The notes under the pieces are model-generated. The model saw only the letters and a program-made list of their open reading frames with translations. It was not told where the DNA came from and ran no database searches. 64,000 nt of DNA from Tachypleus tridentatus (lineage: Eukaryota > Arthropoda > Merostomata > Xiphosura > Limulidae), in NCBI RefSeq assembly GCF_004210375.1, contig NC_134833.1, positions 140,732,127-140,796,126 of the forward strand, read 5' to 3'. Below are positions 12,226 through 25,200 of this stretch, piece by piece. Numbering within the stretch: the first letter of the stretch is position 1; the number at the start of each line of letters is the position of its first letter. Position numbers and translations under genes: made by a program.

Positions 12226-13379
12226 TTACTTTTCTAGGATATTAGTCTTTGCCACTGCTTGTGGGAGGATATTACATAAGCTAGACATCTATATGAAAAG
12301 TAAAACTGTCTAACTTGAATCTAACCTGAATTTTGATACTTATTCTACTGTTAAAATATTATAGCACAAAGAAATGAGAAGTCTTTATTATAGGTCTTGA
12401 CAAATTGTGAGTGCTAAATCACCATGGCATCTAAAATTTCATTGTGACACCTGTTATTCTCTCCTATTTTGTTTGTGTACATAGGGTTGTGTAAAATAAA
12501 CTCAAATCTAGAACAATTCTGAACTCTTGGAAGTCTGAAACTGTTCTTTCATTCTTTGAGCCCTAAATCATACTTTGTTTCTAGGATTTTAATTGTAGAT
12601 GCAACACTTGTTCATGCTTTTTTTCTGGAATGAAGTGCTGCAGTTGCACAATACATTACTAATTTTGTTTTGTTTTTTTCTCTTGATTCATCCAATCAGT
12701 ACACGTGTTTAGACTGTTATAGGATCATAGGTATTTAATTCAGGCAATACAATCAGAATGATTGTTGTTATTTCCTGATCATTAACAAGTGCTTGTTGCT
12801 GTGAAAGTAAATAAATATATACAAAAAAACAGTGAAATTAGGTACACCTGGCTTCAAAGTTTTGGTGCTGGTTTATATATCTGTAAATATTTGTTAAGGC
12901 CTGCTTTATCATATTGATCTCTGGATAATATTGTAAGTTTCAGGAGAGGTCTTGCATGTGCCAATGTAAAACATCCTTTTTTCACTCAATGCTACTATAT
13001 TGAACACTAAACATTCTCTTATAGTGTCAGCTGTATGAGTACAAATTTTGGTAAAAATTTGCGTGAGGTCAATGGCATAAATGTCCTGTATGGCAGATAA
13101 CACAGATCTAAATCTTAATGTTCCATTTTTCAACATATGCTTTATGCACATGGTTTAGATGCTTTACATCATCAGATAATGGAAGGAAAATTTTTTATTT
13201 CTTACCTTATACCAATGTAAGTTCTTTCAGAATGACAGAGTAAACTGTATCCATGTTTTTTTGTGTTTTTTTTTGTAAACAGTGCAAGACCTGTTTGTTA
13301 TTGGTGATAACAAATACAGTTATCACTGTATTTAGTGATAAATAAATGGCTAGTCATTTATTCCAGTATTCATACTGGA
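12226..13379. other. Upstream non-coding stretch, nothing recognised
   Basis: AT-rich sequence with no supported gene or element. An 80-codon minus-strand frame at 12,909-13,151 lacks any recognisable domain. Confidence 0.4.
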
Positions 13380-13492
13380 AAAAGTATGAACTATTTTTTT
13401 AGATGGAGCTTGATAATTGAATTAATTACCTATGTGCAGAAATTACAATGAATTGTTCACGTAAACTAATAAAATGACATTAGTAGTTCCAA
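13380..13492 (+). repeat. 113-bp segment duplicated at 16,012-16,124 (copy 1)
   Basis: The block beginning aaaagtatgaactatttttt and ending agtagttccaa recurs in the same orientation about 2.6 kb downstream with only two visible mismatches. It has no terminal inverted repeats, tRNA boxes or reading frame. It may be a local duplication or two copies of an unnamed dispersed repeat. Confidence 0.9.
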
Positions 13493-13655
13493 GTAATCAT
13501 TAGTTGCAAGTAATGTACATACTTGCACATTACCTAATGAACTTATTATTAAAAAGTAATAAGGTTACTTTTTACCATTCTTTTCTCAAGAGAAAAGTTG
13601 AGAGGTCTTAACCAATCTACATAACCCATACATCTTTTATACGTATCTATTAGAT

Positions 13656-13837
13656 CAGGGGTTCCCAACCTTTTGGCACTCGCGACATGAAAATGTAATT
13701 GATGAAATAAAATTAATGTTATCCCAAGCTACTTCTAAACAAGGCTACGCGACTCCCCTGCCAAAGCTTTGCGACCCACCATGCCAAGGCTTCGTGACCT
13801 CCCAAGGGGGTCGCGACCCACCGGTTGGGAATCCCTG
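13656..13837. mobile_element. Non-autonomous hAT-type MITE with 8-bp target duplication
   Basis: The termini are imperfect inverted repeats: CAGGGGTTCCCAACC at the left, GGTTGGGAATCCCTG at the right. The host duplication TATTAGAT occurs at 13,648-13,655 and 13,838-13,845, exactly 8 bp, the signature of the hAT superfamily. The 182-bp interior is richer in GC than its surroundings, contains several copies of words like GCGACCCACC, and carries no transposase. Confidence 0.9.
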
Positions 13838-13845
13838 TATTAGAT

Positions 13846-15587
13846 TGTTATTGATAAAATTAAACAAAGTCCAGCATACTTGGAATTTGATCGACTTATT
13901 CAACTGTTACTTTTGAGACACAAGCCAAGATATTCATGTGGTCATTCATTAGTAGTTTGCCATAATGCTAGGCATACTCTATTTTCTCCATAATGTGCCT
14001 TTAATTAAGTGTATTGATTTGAATGTTTGAAGTATACCTTTTTATTATTTTTTAAATTATTTTTGCATTGTTAGCTCACCATGCAGATTCAGGGTGAACT
14101 TGATTCTCCTAGACTAGCCAAATCTCATAGTTAGGGCTAAAAGTATCATTATGAAAGTTCCCAACTGATGAACTTGTATATTCTCATCTGTATAAAAGTA
14201 TATTTAATGAATTACACTTGTTGTTGGGTTGATATTTTAGTTCTGATATAGGTAGCTTTCTTTGTTCAGAAGTTAGTATTAAGTACTTAAATTAGTTGCT
14301 TTACAATCTGAAAGAATACTAATATAGATTCAGTGAGCTGTGTTACTGAAATGATGTTCTAAGAGTTCTTTATAAAGAAATATGTAACTTTATCATTGTC
14401 TTTATTTGTTTTACATTTCCTTTTTGTTCATAACAATCTGTTTATAAAGTTTCATAAATATTGATATATACACATAATATCAGCTACTGCATTGAATTTC
14501 AGATTAGCCCAGAATTGTGCAAAGTGAATACCTACAGTTATTGGTACATGACTGATTTTCATAGCATGTGCTATAAAGAATTTATTCTAAATGTGTAATG
14601 TTAAAACACACTCTAACCTTGGAAAGTGATGCCACCTGGTTTTCTCTGGTATAAATACTGCTTCAGGCTGATTTTCCTATTCAAGCGACACAATGATAAT
14701 CTCTAAAAGCAACATCGAGCACATATACATATAATTTCTGTTGGTGTGCTGCAACATTAACAAAAATGTTGAGTTAATAAAAAGCATTATTGTTATACAA
14801 GTATGTGTAACTTGTTTTTCACTTCTGTTAAATTTTGTATTTAAAGTTTGAGATTGTGGTGTTGTTCTTGCTATTCAGTATTAGTCATTTAACCCCCCCA
14901 AAAAAGGAATTTAAATAAATTTCACTGTGTTGAAATCTGACTTTTACTACTTCCTTTGCTTTTTGTTGTTACTAATATACTGACCATTGTACACACTGTG
15001 GGTGAAATGATACATGATCTACGTGAAAGTTAATTAGATCAAAACAAGCTATCTGAATGTACCACAAAAACTAACTCAGTAATTAATATACCTAATTTAA
15101 CACACTATTAGTACTTATAATACACTGATTATTCGTTGTCAGCAATATTTTCAAGTGTTATCCCAGTTGTACCGAATGAGGTTCAGCTAGCTTATGAGAT
15201 TTAGGTTAATACAAAATCAATATACTGAGCTACATTGTAAGGTAATTCTCATAATAATAATAATAGTATATATGTGTGTGTGAAATAAAAATATTGAACA
15301 TTTTAACCAATACTGGTAATGAACTTAACATCAAAGAACAGATTATAATTTGCTTACAAAACACAAATCTAATTCTTTGCTTCATGAATTTTCATTATTT
15401 CTGCTAATACGTGACATTGTTTCTAATAGGTTACACACTTTAATATAGATCCTGCAAGCTTTTACATGTACAGTAAGTAACAATTACATTTTCAATACAT
15501 GTTAACACTGTTGTTGTTTTTTCAAATTGTTTAACATATCATGCTCATTAAACCTGTTTATTAATTTTTTATATTTTTTATTTTTAG
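13846..15587. other. Intron or flank upstream of the first coding exon
   Basis: AT-rich sequence without recognised exons. Because exon 1 is preceded by a splice acceptor, at least the 3' part of this stretch should be an intron of the gene's 5' UTR. Confidence 0.5.
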
Positions 15588-15675
15588 GAAGGAATAAATT
15601 ATAACGTAGTGAAAACAAATTGTTTTCCACACTTGGCAACAGAAGAATTCCTTCACAATTGTCATCCAGTCTAAA
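15588..15675 (+). other. 5' UTR part of the first coding exon
   Basis: A pyrimidine-rich run ending tttttag (AG at 15,586-15,587) makes a good acceptor just upstream. The next 88 bases contain no in-frame ATG before the FERM start at 15,676. I infer that the exon begins at 15,588 and that an earlier non-coding exon exists upstream. Confidence 0.6.
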
Positions 15676-15852
15676 ATGCCCTTTAAGTTGAAACTGAAAA
15701 GAAGCAAGCAATATAATGTAGCATCTAAAAATATTTTTGTGATTTCAGTCAAGCCTTTAGATAACAATGATTCAGTTGAATGTACATTATCATCACAAAG
15801 TTTAGGACTGGAATGCCTAAGTAATGTGTGTCAGAAACTGCAGATACAACAG
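15676..15852 (+). CDS. Pez: Pez exon 1 (start codon, FERM N-terminus)
   Basis: Encodes residues 1-59, opening [15 protein letters not shown], which matches the MPFGLKLRRTRRYNV start I recall for vertebrate PTPN14. This is the ubiquitin-like F1 lobe of FERM. It ends in phase 0 at cag|gtaggt. Confidence 0.95.
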
Positions 15853-18800
15853 GTAGGTCTTGTGAAACGTTGAGTCTGAATAAGAACCAATATCTCACTT
15901 GCTGAAATAATCAGTTATAAAACACAATTTTAACAGATTAAAACTAATAAATGTTGTTGGTAGTGGTTTCACCATCTTTTTTGCTTGCACATTACAAAAT
16001 GCACATGACAGAAAAGTATGAACTATTTTTTTAGATGGAGCTTGATAATTGAATTGATTACCTATGTGCAGAAATTACAATGAATTGTTCACGTAAACTA
16101 ATCAAATGACATTAGTAGTTCCAATTCCGACAGTTGATTATTCAAAATTATTATTAAATTGACTGTTACAAAAATAGCCAATGCATCAAAGTTAGGATTT
16201 TCAATTATTACTATTTTCAGTTATTTGAGCTATCCAAGCAAATGAAGTATAGCTATTATGTTTTCTTGGTTTTAAGCTCAAAGCTACATAATGAGCTTCC
16301 TGCACTGCCAATCACGACCTTATAAATTGTTTTACTTAAAATATGTTTGCCTTTGGTGAATCTGAGAACTGGTAATTTGAAGGTTTCAGGTTTGATTCCC
16401 ATTGCCACAAAACTTGCTTGCCCTGTTTTTATTATAACAAAGCTACTAAGACTACCTACCACAATCATTAATTTTGAACTGTTGATTAAAGGGAAAGCAA
16501 TTGTCTGGCAGCACTCATCCCCAAGCTTTTATTCTTTTCTTGAACTGATGAGAAAAGGAAAAGCAACTGGCTGGTATAACTTGCTGTCAATTTTGTTTTC
16601 TTTCTAAATTTCTGAATGGAAGAAAGACAACTGCCACTACCTTCTTTTGTTTGTACATACCATGGTTTGAGAAAAAATGTGCTAATTGTAATTAATCAAT
16701 GGATTTTTTTATAAATCATTTAATAAGTATCAATAATAGCCCAGCTGTACTTTCAGGAGTTGCATTCAAATACTTTACAACTGTTTGTTTACACAAATCA
16801 GTGGAATATTTCCACTTTGCCAAAATATATATCCTTCCTTGTGACTATAGGCAATTACATACCCCTTAACTTGAATCTGATAAAATAGTTCTAAATCATA
16901 TATTGGTCAATATTTGTGCTTTGTCATATGCCATACATTAAATTACATGAGTAATTTCTTTATTTGGAAGATTTTATATGATAAAAAGTTGATACATATG
17001 TGTAATTTTTATTACTGTTCACCAAGTTTAATAAATACTGCCCTTGTATTTTTAAATCTTCTCAAGCATTGCAAAGCATTTAAGTATTGACCATGGATAT
17101 TCGTTGGTACTGTAAACATTTATACCTGACAACAGCTAAACTTTTCAAAACATCCTACCTGATAATTTTGTTTTTTCATTTTTTGTGTTTTAAAAGTTTA
17201 TTTGTAGAATTTATTTTCATTAAAATTTTTCTTTTTTTTCACAACTTTGGAAAAATCTTACATTAGTTAATAATTTAAGATTAAATTCCATCTGGTTTAA
17301 TTGATGTATGTTCAAGAACTGGTGGTTATTAAGATATTTCCCATTTCTTAATATTTGGATTAAATTTTTAAAATATTTATAATGAGTTGAATAAAATAAA
17401 TGCTGGGTGGTAAAGTTTAGGCTGTACAAGTTATAGAACTTTCTTTCTGATCAATGTAAAACAATTTTCTGAGCACTAAGTTACAAAATAAGTTACACTG
17501 TATCATCACGAATTTTATTTTCAGATATATATAATTGCAAATCAGTTAAAATAAAAGTTAAAAGTGTATAAGTAACACTGAATATCCTCAATGTTATTGT
17601 GCACTTTAAAGAACGGATGTAGCTTTAAAAACGAGTTACTTGTCGTGTTTTCAAGTACTGAGTTGCCATCACCAACAGTGCATAATATAAATGTAAACCA
17701 TTCTACAGTTATGATATTTAGTAATCTAATAACATCTAAAATACTTAATAAAGATAAAAATATTTATAATTTCAGTTTACTTGCTGTCGTAAAGTAGTGA
17801 AGGCTGGGGCTTACATGAACATCATATTCTTTGCAGTAAGATGGAGCAAACTACAGTGATTGCTCCAGTACTTTCAGACTTGTATTACTTTATTATGTTC
17901 CTTTCCCATTATTATGTGCACCATGAATGCATGACAAGTTTTATCTCATTCATTTGGTTTAATTTGTGACCAGGGTACAAGGTTTTGCATTCAAGCTACT
18001 AGTGTTATTAGTTTATTTTGTTGGTTTATTCATGTATTTTAAAATTGCTAAAAACTATATTTTGATGAAATTGTTACTAGCATCTAAAGTTTAAGTAAAA
18101 GCAGCTATGTAATTTTATGCAACAGTTTATTAAGAGAATGTTGTATATAATGCTAACACATTTGGAATAATTAAACATTAGGTAGACGTGACCTGTTTGT
18201 AAGTAATTTTTTGTTGTGTTTATAAACGTTTTACAAACATATATTGGATTTCTTGTTTTTCTCAAACACCTAATTAATATATGTTAACAAACAATTTGTG
18301 ATTATTCATTAAAGCAGGTTTACAATTTGCAAGGTGACAAATGATAAATATACATTTTTTTTAATTGTAGGAGCATTACTTTGGACTCCAGTTTCTGTCC
18401 AAACAAGGTGTCATGCGGTGGTTGGACCTGGAGCGGCCAGTTAAAAAACAGCTTGATAAACATGCCCAAGATATGACCTTATACTTACGAGTTCTATACT
18501 TTGTTACTGATGTCAACCTTTTGTATGATGAAGTGACGAGGCAAGCTCATGATTCTTAACATAAGTTAGAGAAGTTTTATTTTATAATGATACAAGGAAA
18601 AACAGAGTATAACTCGTGATACTTTGATTAAGTAAAGGAGTGATTTAATATGAATAATATATTTTTATGGTAGAATGTATTAATAGTGTATAACTGTGCC
18701 ATTTCTATAGTAAACTGTTAATACATCATACTTTGTTTTAACAGATTTACATACTTATTGGTACTTGTCATCTGTCAATTTAGTGTTTAATAATTTGATA

Positions 18801-19219
18801 GGGAAAAATAGTGTTATTGAAAAAATTAACTGTTTTTTTAAAAATAATTTCTAATAAGTGAAATCAATGAACTTGTTTGAAGTTCACTTTAAAAATAGTT
18901 AAATTTAAATTTGGTTGTTCTTCCTATTATATTTCACAAAAATATCCGATAAATAAAACGTACATATAGGTAGTGGACTAAATTAAACTTCTCCTGTAAT
19001 GTGTAATTATAATTATGTATATTTAATAGGTTAGACTAAACTTCTGTAATGTGTAATTATAAATTATGTTAATTTAGGACACACAAATATTCATTTTTAC
19101 TTTTACAGAAACCAATACTTTCTTCAGCTGAAGTCTGATGTGATCGAGGGAAAGCTTCCATGTAGCCAAGAACAAGCTATCTTATTAGCCAGTTACAGTT
19201 TGCAAGGTAGTTTAACATG

Positions 19220-19254
<35 letters not shown>

Positions 19255-22200
19255 ATGTGTAGTTGTTTACAATCTTAATATCCTATCCAACTAAAAACCA
19301 AAAACTACATTAACCTTTTAAAAAATTCTATTTCTCTCTCTTATGAAAAAATTGCATCAAGAATACTTCCCAAAATAATAATTTTACTTTCAATAGTTGG
19401 ATTTTGAAGTTACACAATTTAGTAACTACATGTATGTGGTTAATGTCGTGTAGATTTTATTAATGAATAAATAATAAATTTCTCATTTTTAGCTGAATTC
19501 AGTGACCATAGTCCTGAAAGGCATACACCAGAATATCTCAGTAACTTTGCACTGCTTCCCAAGGTAACTTTGTTTCATGTACTTCATTATTCTTGTTTTC
19601 ATTAGTAGTTCTCTTTTTAATATGTTTGTGAATAGAGGTCATCATTCGTCAGGTAGTTCATATTACCATCGGTAAGGCTATGTTTTCTCAAATGGTTCTA
19701 GACATTTTTAGCTTAGTTTTCATTACTTTTTAAAACACAATTGACAGTTGACAAATATGCTCTAATCCTGACTGACTTTATCACCTGTTATGTAGAACTC
19801 ACCAAACTTTAACTTTTTAACTAAAGTAAAATTTAATACATGTGAAATAATATCAAACTTCTGAGACATAATTACTTGTCTCTGTCTATAATTATAGGAA
19901 TAATTTTACTTACTCCAGCAATCTTATTTAATTATGTTGATTTAGTTTCGGGGTTGTTAAGGGGAATTACTTTTGTTTGGGGTTGTATGGCACTTAAACA
20001 GTAAGGCCATTTGCACCAAACAAAGGAAATAAAATATGTTTTAAATGTATTGTTAGACTTTCACTTTAAATGTGTAATCATTCTTTGAAAAATCCTTATT
20101 AATACCAAATGTTCTGTGCAGCAGGTTGGATATTTTATTATTCATGTAGTATGTGCTAGCAATTTTTAAAGATTATATAATGAAATTACAAACTATTCAA
20201 CCTCTGTAAGCAAAAGATTCTTATAACATGTTTCATTAATATAGTATTAACATTTGCAGTTTGTTATTTAATTGTATAATTTAATTAATTTATGGCACTC
20301 AGTGTTTAATGAATATGTATTGACACCCATTTGTTTCTAAGTTAGATATTATTATTATTATATTGAAAACTGTGACTGATGTTGATAAGGTACCTTACAA
20401 AACATTAATTAATGAATTGCATACTTATGAAATGCCTCCCAGTGGCTCAGTAACAAATCTGAATGCTTATAATGCTAAAACCTGAGTTCTAGTACTTATT
20501 GTGGCCACAGTACAGATAGTTTATTGTGCAGGTTTGTGCTACAAACAAATGGTGCTTATTGGATAGTTAGAATAGCTAAGAAGTGGATAGAAAATTGGCT
20601 TAGTTACAGAAAGCAGTATTCTTGAGTTTATATTTTTTTTTATTGTGAAAATATTACATTTAAGGACAACAAGGGATCCATTGACCATCTTGGCAGCCCA
20701 GTTCATTGAACTAAAGTTTAAAATTAAAATAAAACATTTGAAAGACAGCCTTGATCATTCAAATATTTATCAAACTTTCTGTTAAAGCTCCTTCAAGCTA
20801 ACTACATCCACTACATCTGAAGGCAGTCCATTCAAAAGGCTAATCACCCTGTTAAAAAATTAAATTTGAATCCTCAATCCTCACCATACTCCAAATACCG
20901 TTTAACGAATAACCTGTATAATGAAATTACAACCTCAAATAATATCTGCCCTGACACTAGCTAACAACAACAAGAGATTGATGAATTAAACACCAAGATT
21001 TTTTTTTTCTTTTCATAACAATGTTGAGGTAGTTCCCATTATAATTATACTCATTTTAAATTGATATTTCAAATACATTTGTGTCAATGGATTGAAAAGC
21101 TTTTTAGACTAATAGTTGTAAGTTTGTTGATGATGGCAAGAAGAACTAATTATGTTGAAAATATGAAAAGACTAATATTCTTTGCAACTGGGCCTAAAAG
21201 TGTAAAATTGGTTCAGTGTTAAGAAGTACCATATCACACACTTGGAGTGTAAATGTTTTGAAAAGTGATGCAATTTTATGTGAGAATGCAGTGATGCTGT
21301 GTTAACAAACTGAAGAATTTTGTTGTAATTATTGATAAAACTAAGCCTTTTTTCAATTTAGTGTTTAGTAATAATGAAAATAAGAATTTTGCAGTGTAGA
21401 GGATTGTGTGTATGTTAAACAATTTTGAACATATAAATCAGCATGTTGTGACAGTCATGGCCAACAATATTGTAGTGTAATGTTGTACAAAAACTATATT
21501 ATGATCTTGATTGCATTTCATGGGTAATGTGATTCCACCAGATGTTTTGTTATTTTGGGTAATGGTATGTAAAAGCCCTCTTCACCACCAAATATTCCAA
21601 AACAAAGACATTCCTTTTAATTTTTAATGGTATTGCAAAAAAAATGAATATATATCAACTTATGGCACCAAGACCATGCAAAAAGTTGTCCCCAGCTGTG
21701 GCAAATAACGTACAGCATCATGTAACAGGTGCAAATCCTTGAACGCAAAGCTAAGTGGTTAAAGCTGTCCACAAGTCTCAGCCAACAGTATGCAACATAA
21801 TTAAGAAGGACCTTCATCTCAAAACAAAACCAACATGCCAAGAGTTCACCAAGATAAGGCTTTCAGTCAAACTTCCCACTCAAAAACCACATACCTAAAG
21901 CAGCAACTAAGGAATGAAACAGTTTTTCATGCTATTCCACATGAAAACTTATCAGTCATGTCACTGGACATAGAACGTGTGGGCTTCTGTGTGCAATTAG
22001 AAGTGGGCATCAGGACTGTCATTCTCGTACACTAGATGGATTGTGGAAGCCATACAAGGAGAAGTGTTGTGCTTTGGGCATGATAAACTTTTGCAGTACC
22101 ACCTATGCTGTCATGTTGTATGCTTGTTAGTTGGAGGAAAATCAGACTTGGCAGGTTTAGTGAAGCTCCGAAATACATTTTAATGTAACATACCCAACAC

Positions 22201-25200
22201 ACATAGAATATTTGAATATAAGAGCAAGATTACTTTTACTGTCTTGTAAGAGGTTTTGGTGAGCTCTCATCTGTACAGTTTTAGTCTCTTGACACCAGTA
22301 GGTATATCACCATGTTAAAATGATTGTTAAAACAGGTCACTAGAATGGTACATAGTTTAAGAAGTAAAGATAGTTTAAAGTTATAGAAATGTTTTCCTTA
22401 AACAGAATCACTGATCACTTCACTCTGGTGTTTAAAATTGTTAGAGCCTTGGACAATCTTGTAATGTGTGAGCTATTTTAATAGTAGGATGAAAAGGTTT
22501 CAAATATGAGCATAAATGTGAAAGAATGAAATTCAAAAATCTGAATACGTACTTCTAATGTTTGCTTATGGAAGATTATACAAGTATCACCACAAAACAT
22601 TGATATCTTTGTGGTTTTTGTACTTATCATTACATTATTGACCTATCTTTGGTATTAATTATCAGTCAAAAATATATCTTTTAAAATAAAATAAATGTGT
22701 AGTTTTTTAATCATCAAGATTTTCTTTTGCTTAACCTGTTAGTTATTTCTGAATATTTGCATTTTATGTTACGTTTGCTGTTTAATTCTGACTCAAGATG
22801 TTACTTATAAACTGATATTGTACTTTATTATAAATTGTTATGAGAGAAATCGTTTGTAAATATTTTTTTTGGCTTGTACTTTTGACATCATTCAAGTTTG
22901 CATCAATTTTTTTTTTCAGTGAAGTCATTAATAGAGTGATAATACTTTTGTTTTGTGTTTTTTATGTTACATACCAAGAATAACATAATATTTGAAATCA
23001 TTGCTATTTTACTTTACACTGTACACAATATAAATGCATGAGAAATTAAAAATTCAGTCAATTGACTTACCCTCTTTCTTTTTCCAGCACATGATTCCAG
23101 ATAGGAATATCCAGGGTGCTTTAATGGAGCCAGTAATTCAGGCACATCGAAGTTTACAAGGGTTATTGCCATCTTTGGCAGAAATCTACTATATTCTTGA
23201 AGCACAGCAACTTGAAGGATATGGCCAGGATAGCTACATTACAAAAGTAAGTATACAGCTGAAGATTCTAGTTCGCATTTGATCTCCTCTGAACTATTGT
23301 GTTCGATTCTGTAATAGCTAAGCAAGAAAAAGGGAAGATTTTGGTGGCAGGGTTTTTGATTAGAGAGCTTGACTTGCAGTCTGAGGGTTGTAATTTCAGA
23401 TTCCAGTCATGAATAACATGCTTACCTTCCAGCTGAAGGGAGTTATAAAGTGATGATTAATCCCACTATTTGTTGGTAAAGACTAGCCCAAGAGTTGGCT
23501 GTTGTTGGTATTGACTAGCTGTTTTTCCCATAGTCTATCACTGCTAAATTAGGGGTGGCTAGTGCAGGTAATCCTCATGTGCCTTTGAGTAAAATTCATA
23601 GCAAATTAAATCAGTAATTAGTGTGTTAATGAGTGCAAATTGAAGCATTTTGTTTGCCCAAGTTGAGAAAGTTACTATCTTCAGTAACATGTACATATAT
23701 GTAATATCTAGTTATTATCTTCAGTAACATGTACATATATGTAATATCTAGTTATTATCTTCAGTAACATGTACATATATGTAATATCTAGTTATTATCT
23801 TCAGTAACATGTACATATATGTAATATCTAGTTATTATCTTCAGTAACATGTACATATATGTAATATCTAGTTATTATCTTCAGTAACATGTACATATAT
23901 GTAATATCTAGTTATTATCTTCAGTAACATGTACATATATGTAATATCTAGTTATTATCTTCAGTAACATGTACATATATGTAATATCTAGTTACTATCT
24001 TCAGTAACTTGTACATATATGTAATATCTAGTTACTATCTTCAGTAACATGTACATATATGTAATATCTAGTTATTATCTTCAGTAACATGTACATATAT
24101 GTAATATCTAGTTACTATCTTCAGTAACATGTACATATATGTATATCTAGTTACTATCTTCAGTAACATGTACATATATGTAATATCTAGTTACTATCTT
24201 CAGTAACATGTACATATATGTAATATCTAGTTATTATCTTCAGTAACATGTACATATATGTAATATCTAGTTATTATCTTCAGTAACATGTACATATATG
24301 TAATATCTAGTTACTATCTTCAGTAACATGTACATATATGTAATATCTAGTTACTATCTTCAGTAACATGTACATATATGTAATATCTAGTTATTATCTT
24401 CAGTAACATGTACATAACATTAATATCTTCAGTAACATGTACATATATGTAATATCTAGTTATTATCTTCAGTAACATGTACATATATGTAATATCTAGT
24501 TATATATCTTCAGTAACATGTACATATATGTAATATCTAGTTACTATCTTCAGTAACATGTACATATATGTAATATCTAGTTACTATCTTCAGTAACATG
24601 TACATATATGTAATATCTAGTTACTATCTTCAGTAACATGTACATATATGTAATATCTAGTTACTATCTTCAGTAACATGTACATATATGTAATATCTAG
24701 TTACTATCTTCAGTAACATGTACATATATGTAATATCTAGTTACTATCTTCAGTAACATGTACATATATGTAATATCTAGTTACTATCTTCAGTAACATG
24801 TACATATATGTAATATCTAGTTACTATCTTCAGTAACATGTACATATATGTAATATCTAGTTACTATCTTCAGTAACATGTACATATATGTAATATCTAG
24901 TTACTATCTTCAGTAACATGTACATATATGTAATATCTAGTTACTATCTTCAGTAACATGTACATATATGTAATATCTAGTTACTATCTTCAGTAACATG
25001 TACATATATGTAATATCTAGTTACTATCTTCAGTAACATGTACATATATGTAATATCTAGTTACTATCTTCAGTAACATGTACATATATGTAATATCTAG
25101 TTACTATCTTCAGTAACATGTACATATATGTAATATCTTCAGTTACTATCTTCAGTTAACATGTACATATATGTAATATCTAGTTATATCTTCAGTAACA

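Larger units (their letters stand above)
15853..18370 (+). other. Intron 1
   Basis: Holds copy 2 of the 113-bp duplicated segment, a reversed SINE scrap (about 16,262-16,330), and at 17,362-17,499 a 138-bp segment that reappears inverted inside the foldback element at 37 kb. No other feature was recognised. Confidence 0.6.
19564..23087 (+). other. Intron 4
   Basis: Contains a second-family SINE, an unclassified interspersed repeat (about 20,640-21,010) and a fossil DDE transposase (about 21,490-22,170). Nothing else was recognised. Confidence 0.6.

Noticed and set aside
18533-18540. Canonical GT donor at gtgacg for exon 2
   Set aside because: Using it would end the exon in phase 0 and lose the conserved VTR; the next exon would then be read out of frame.
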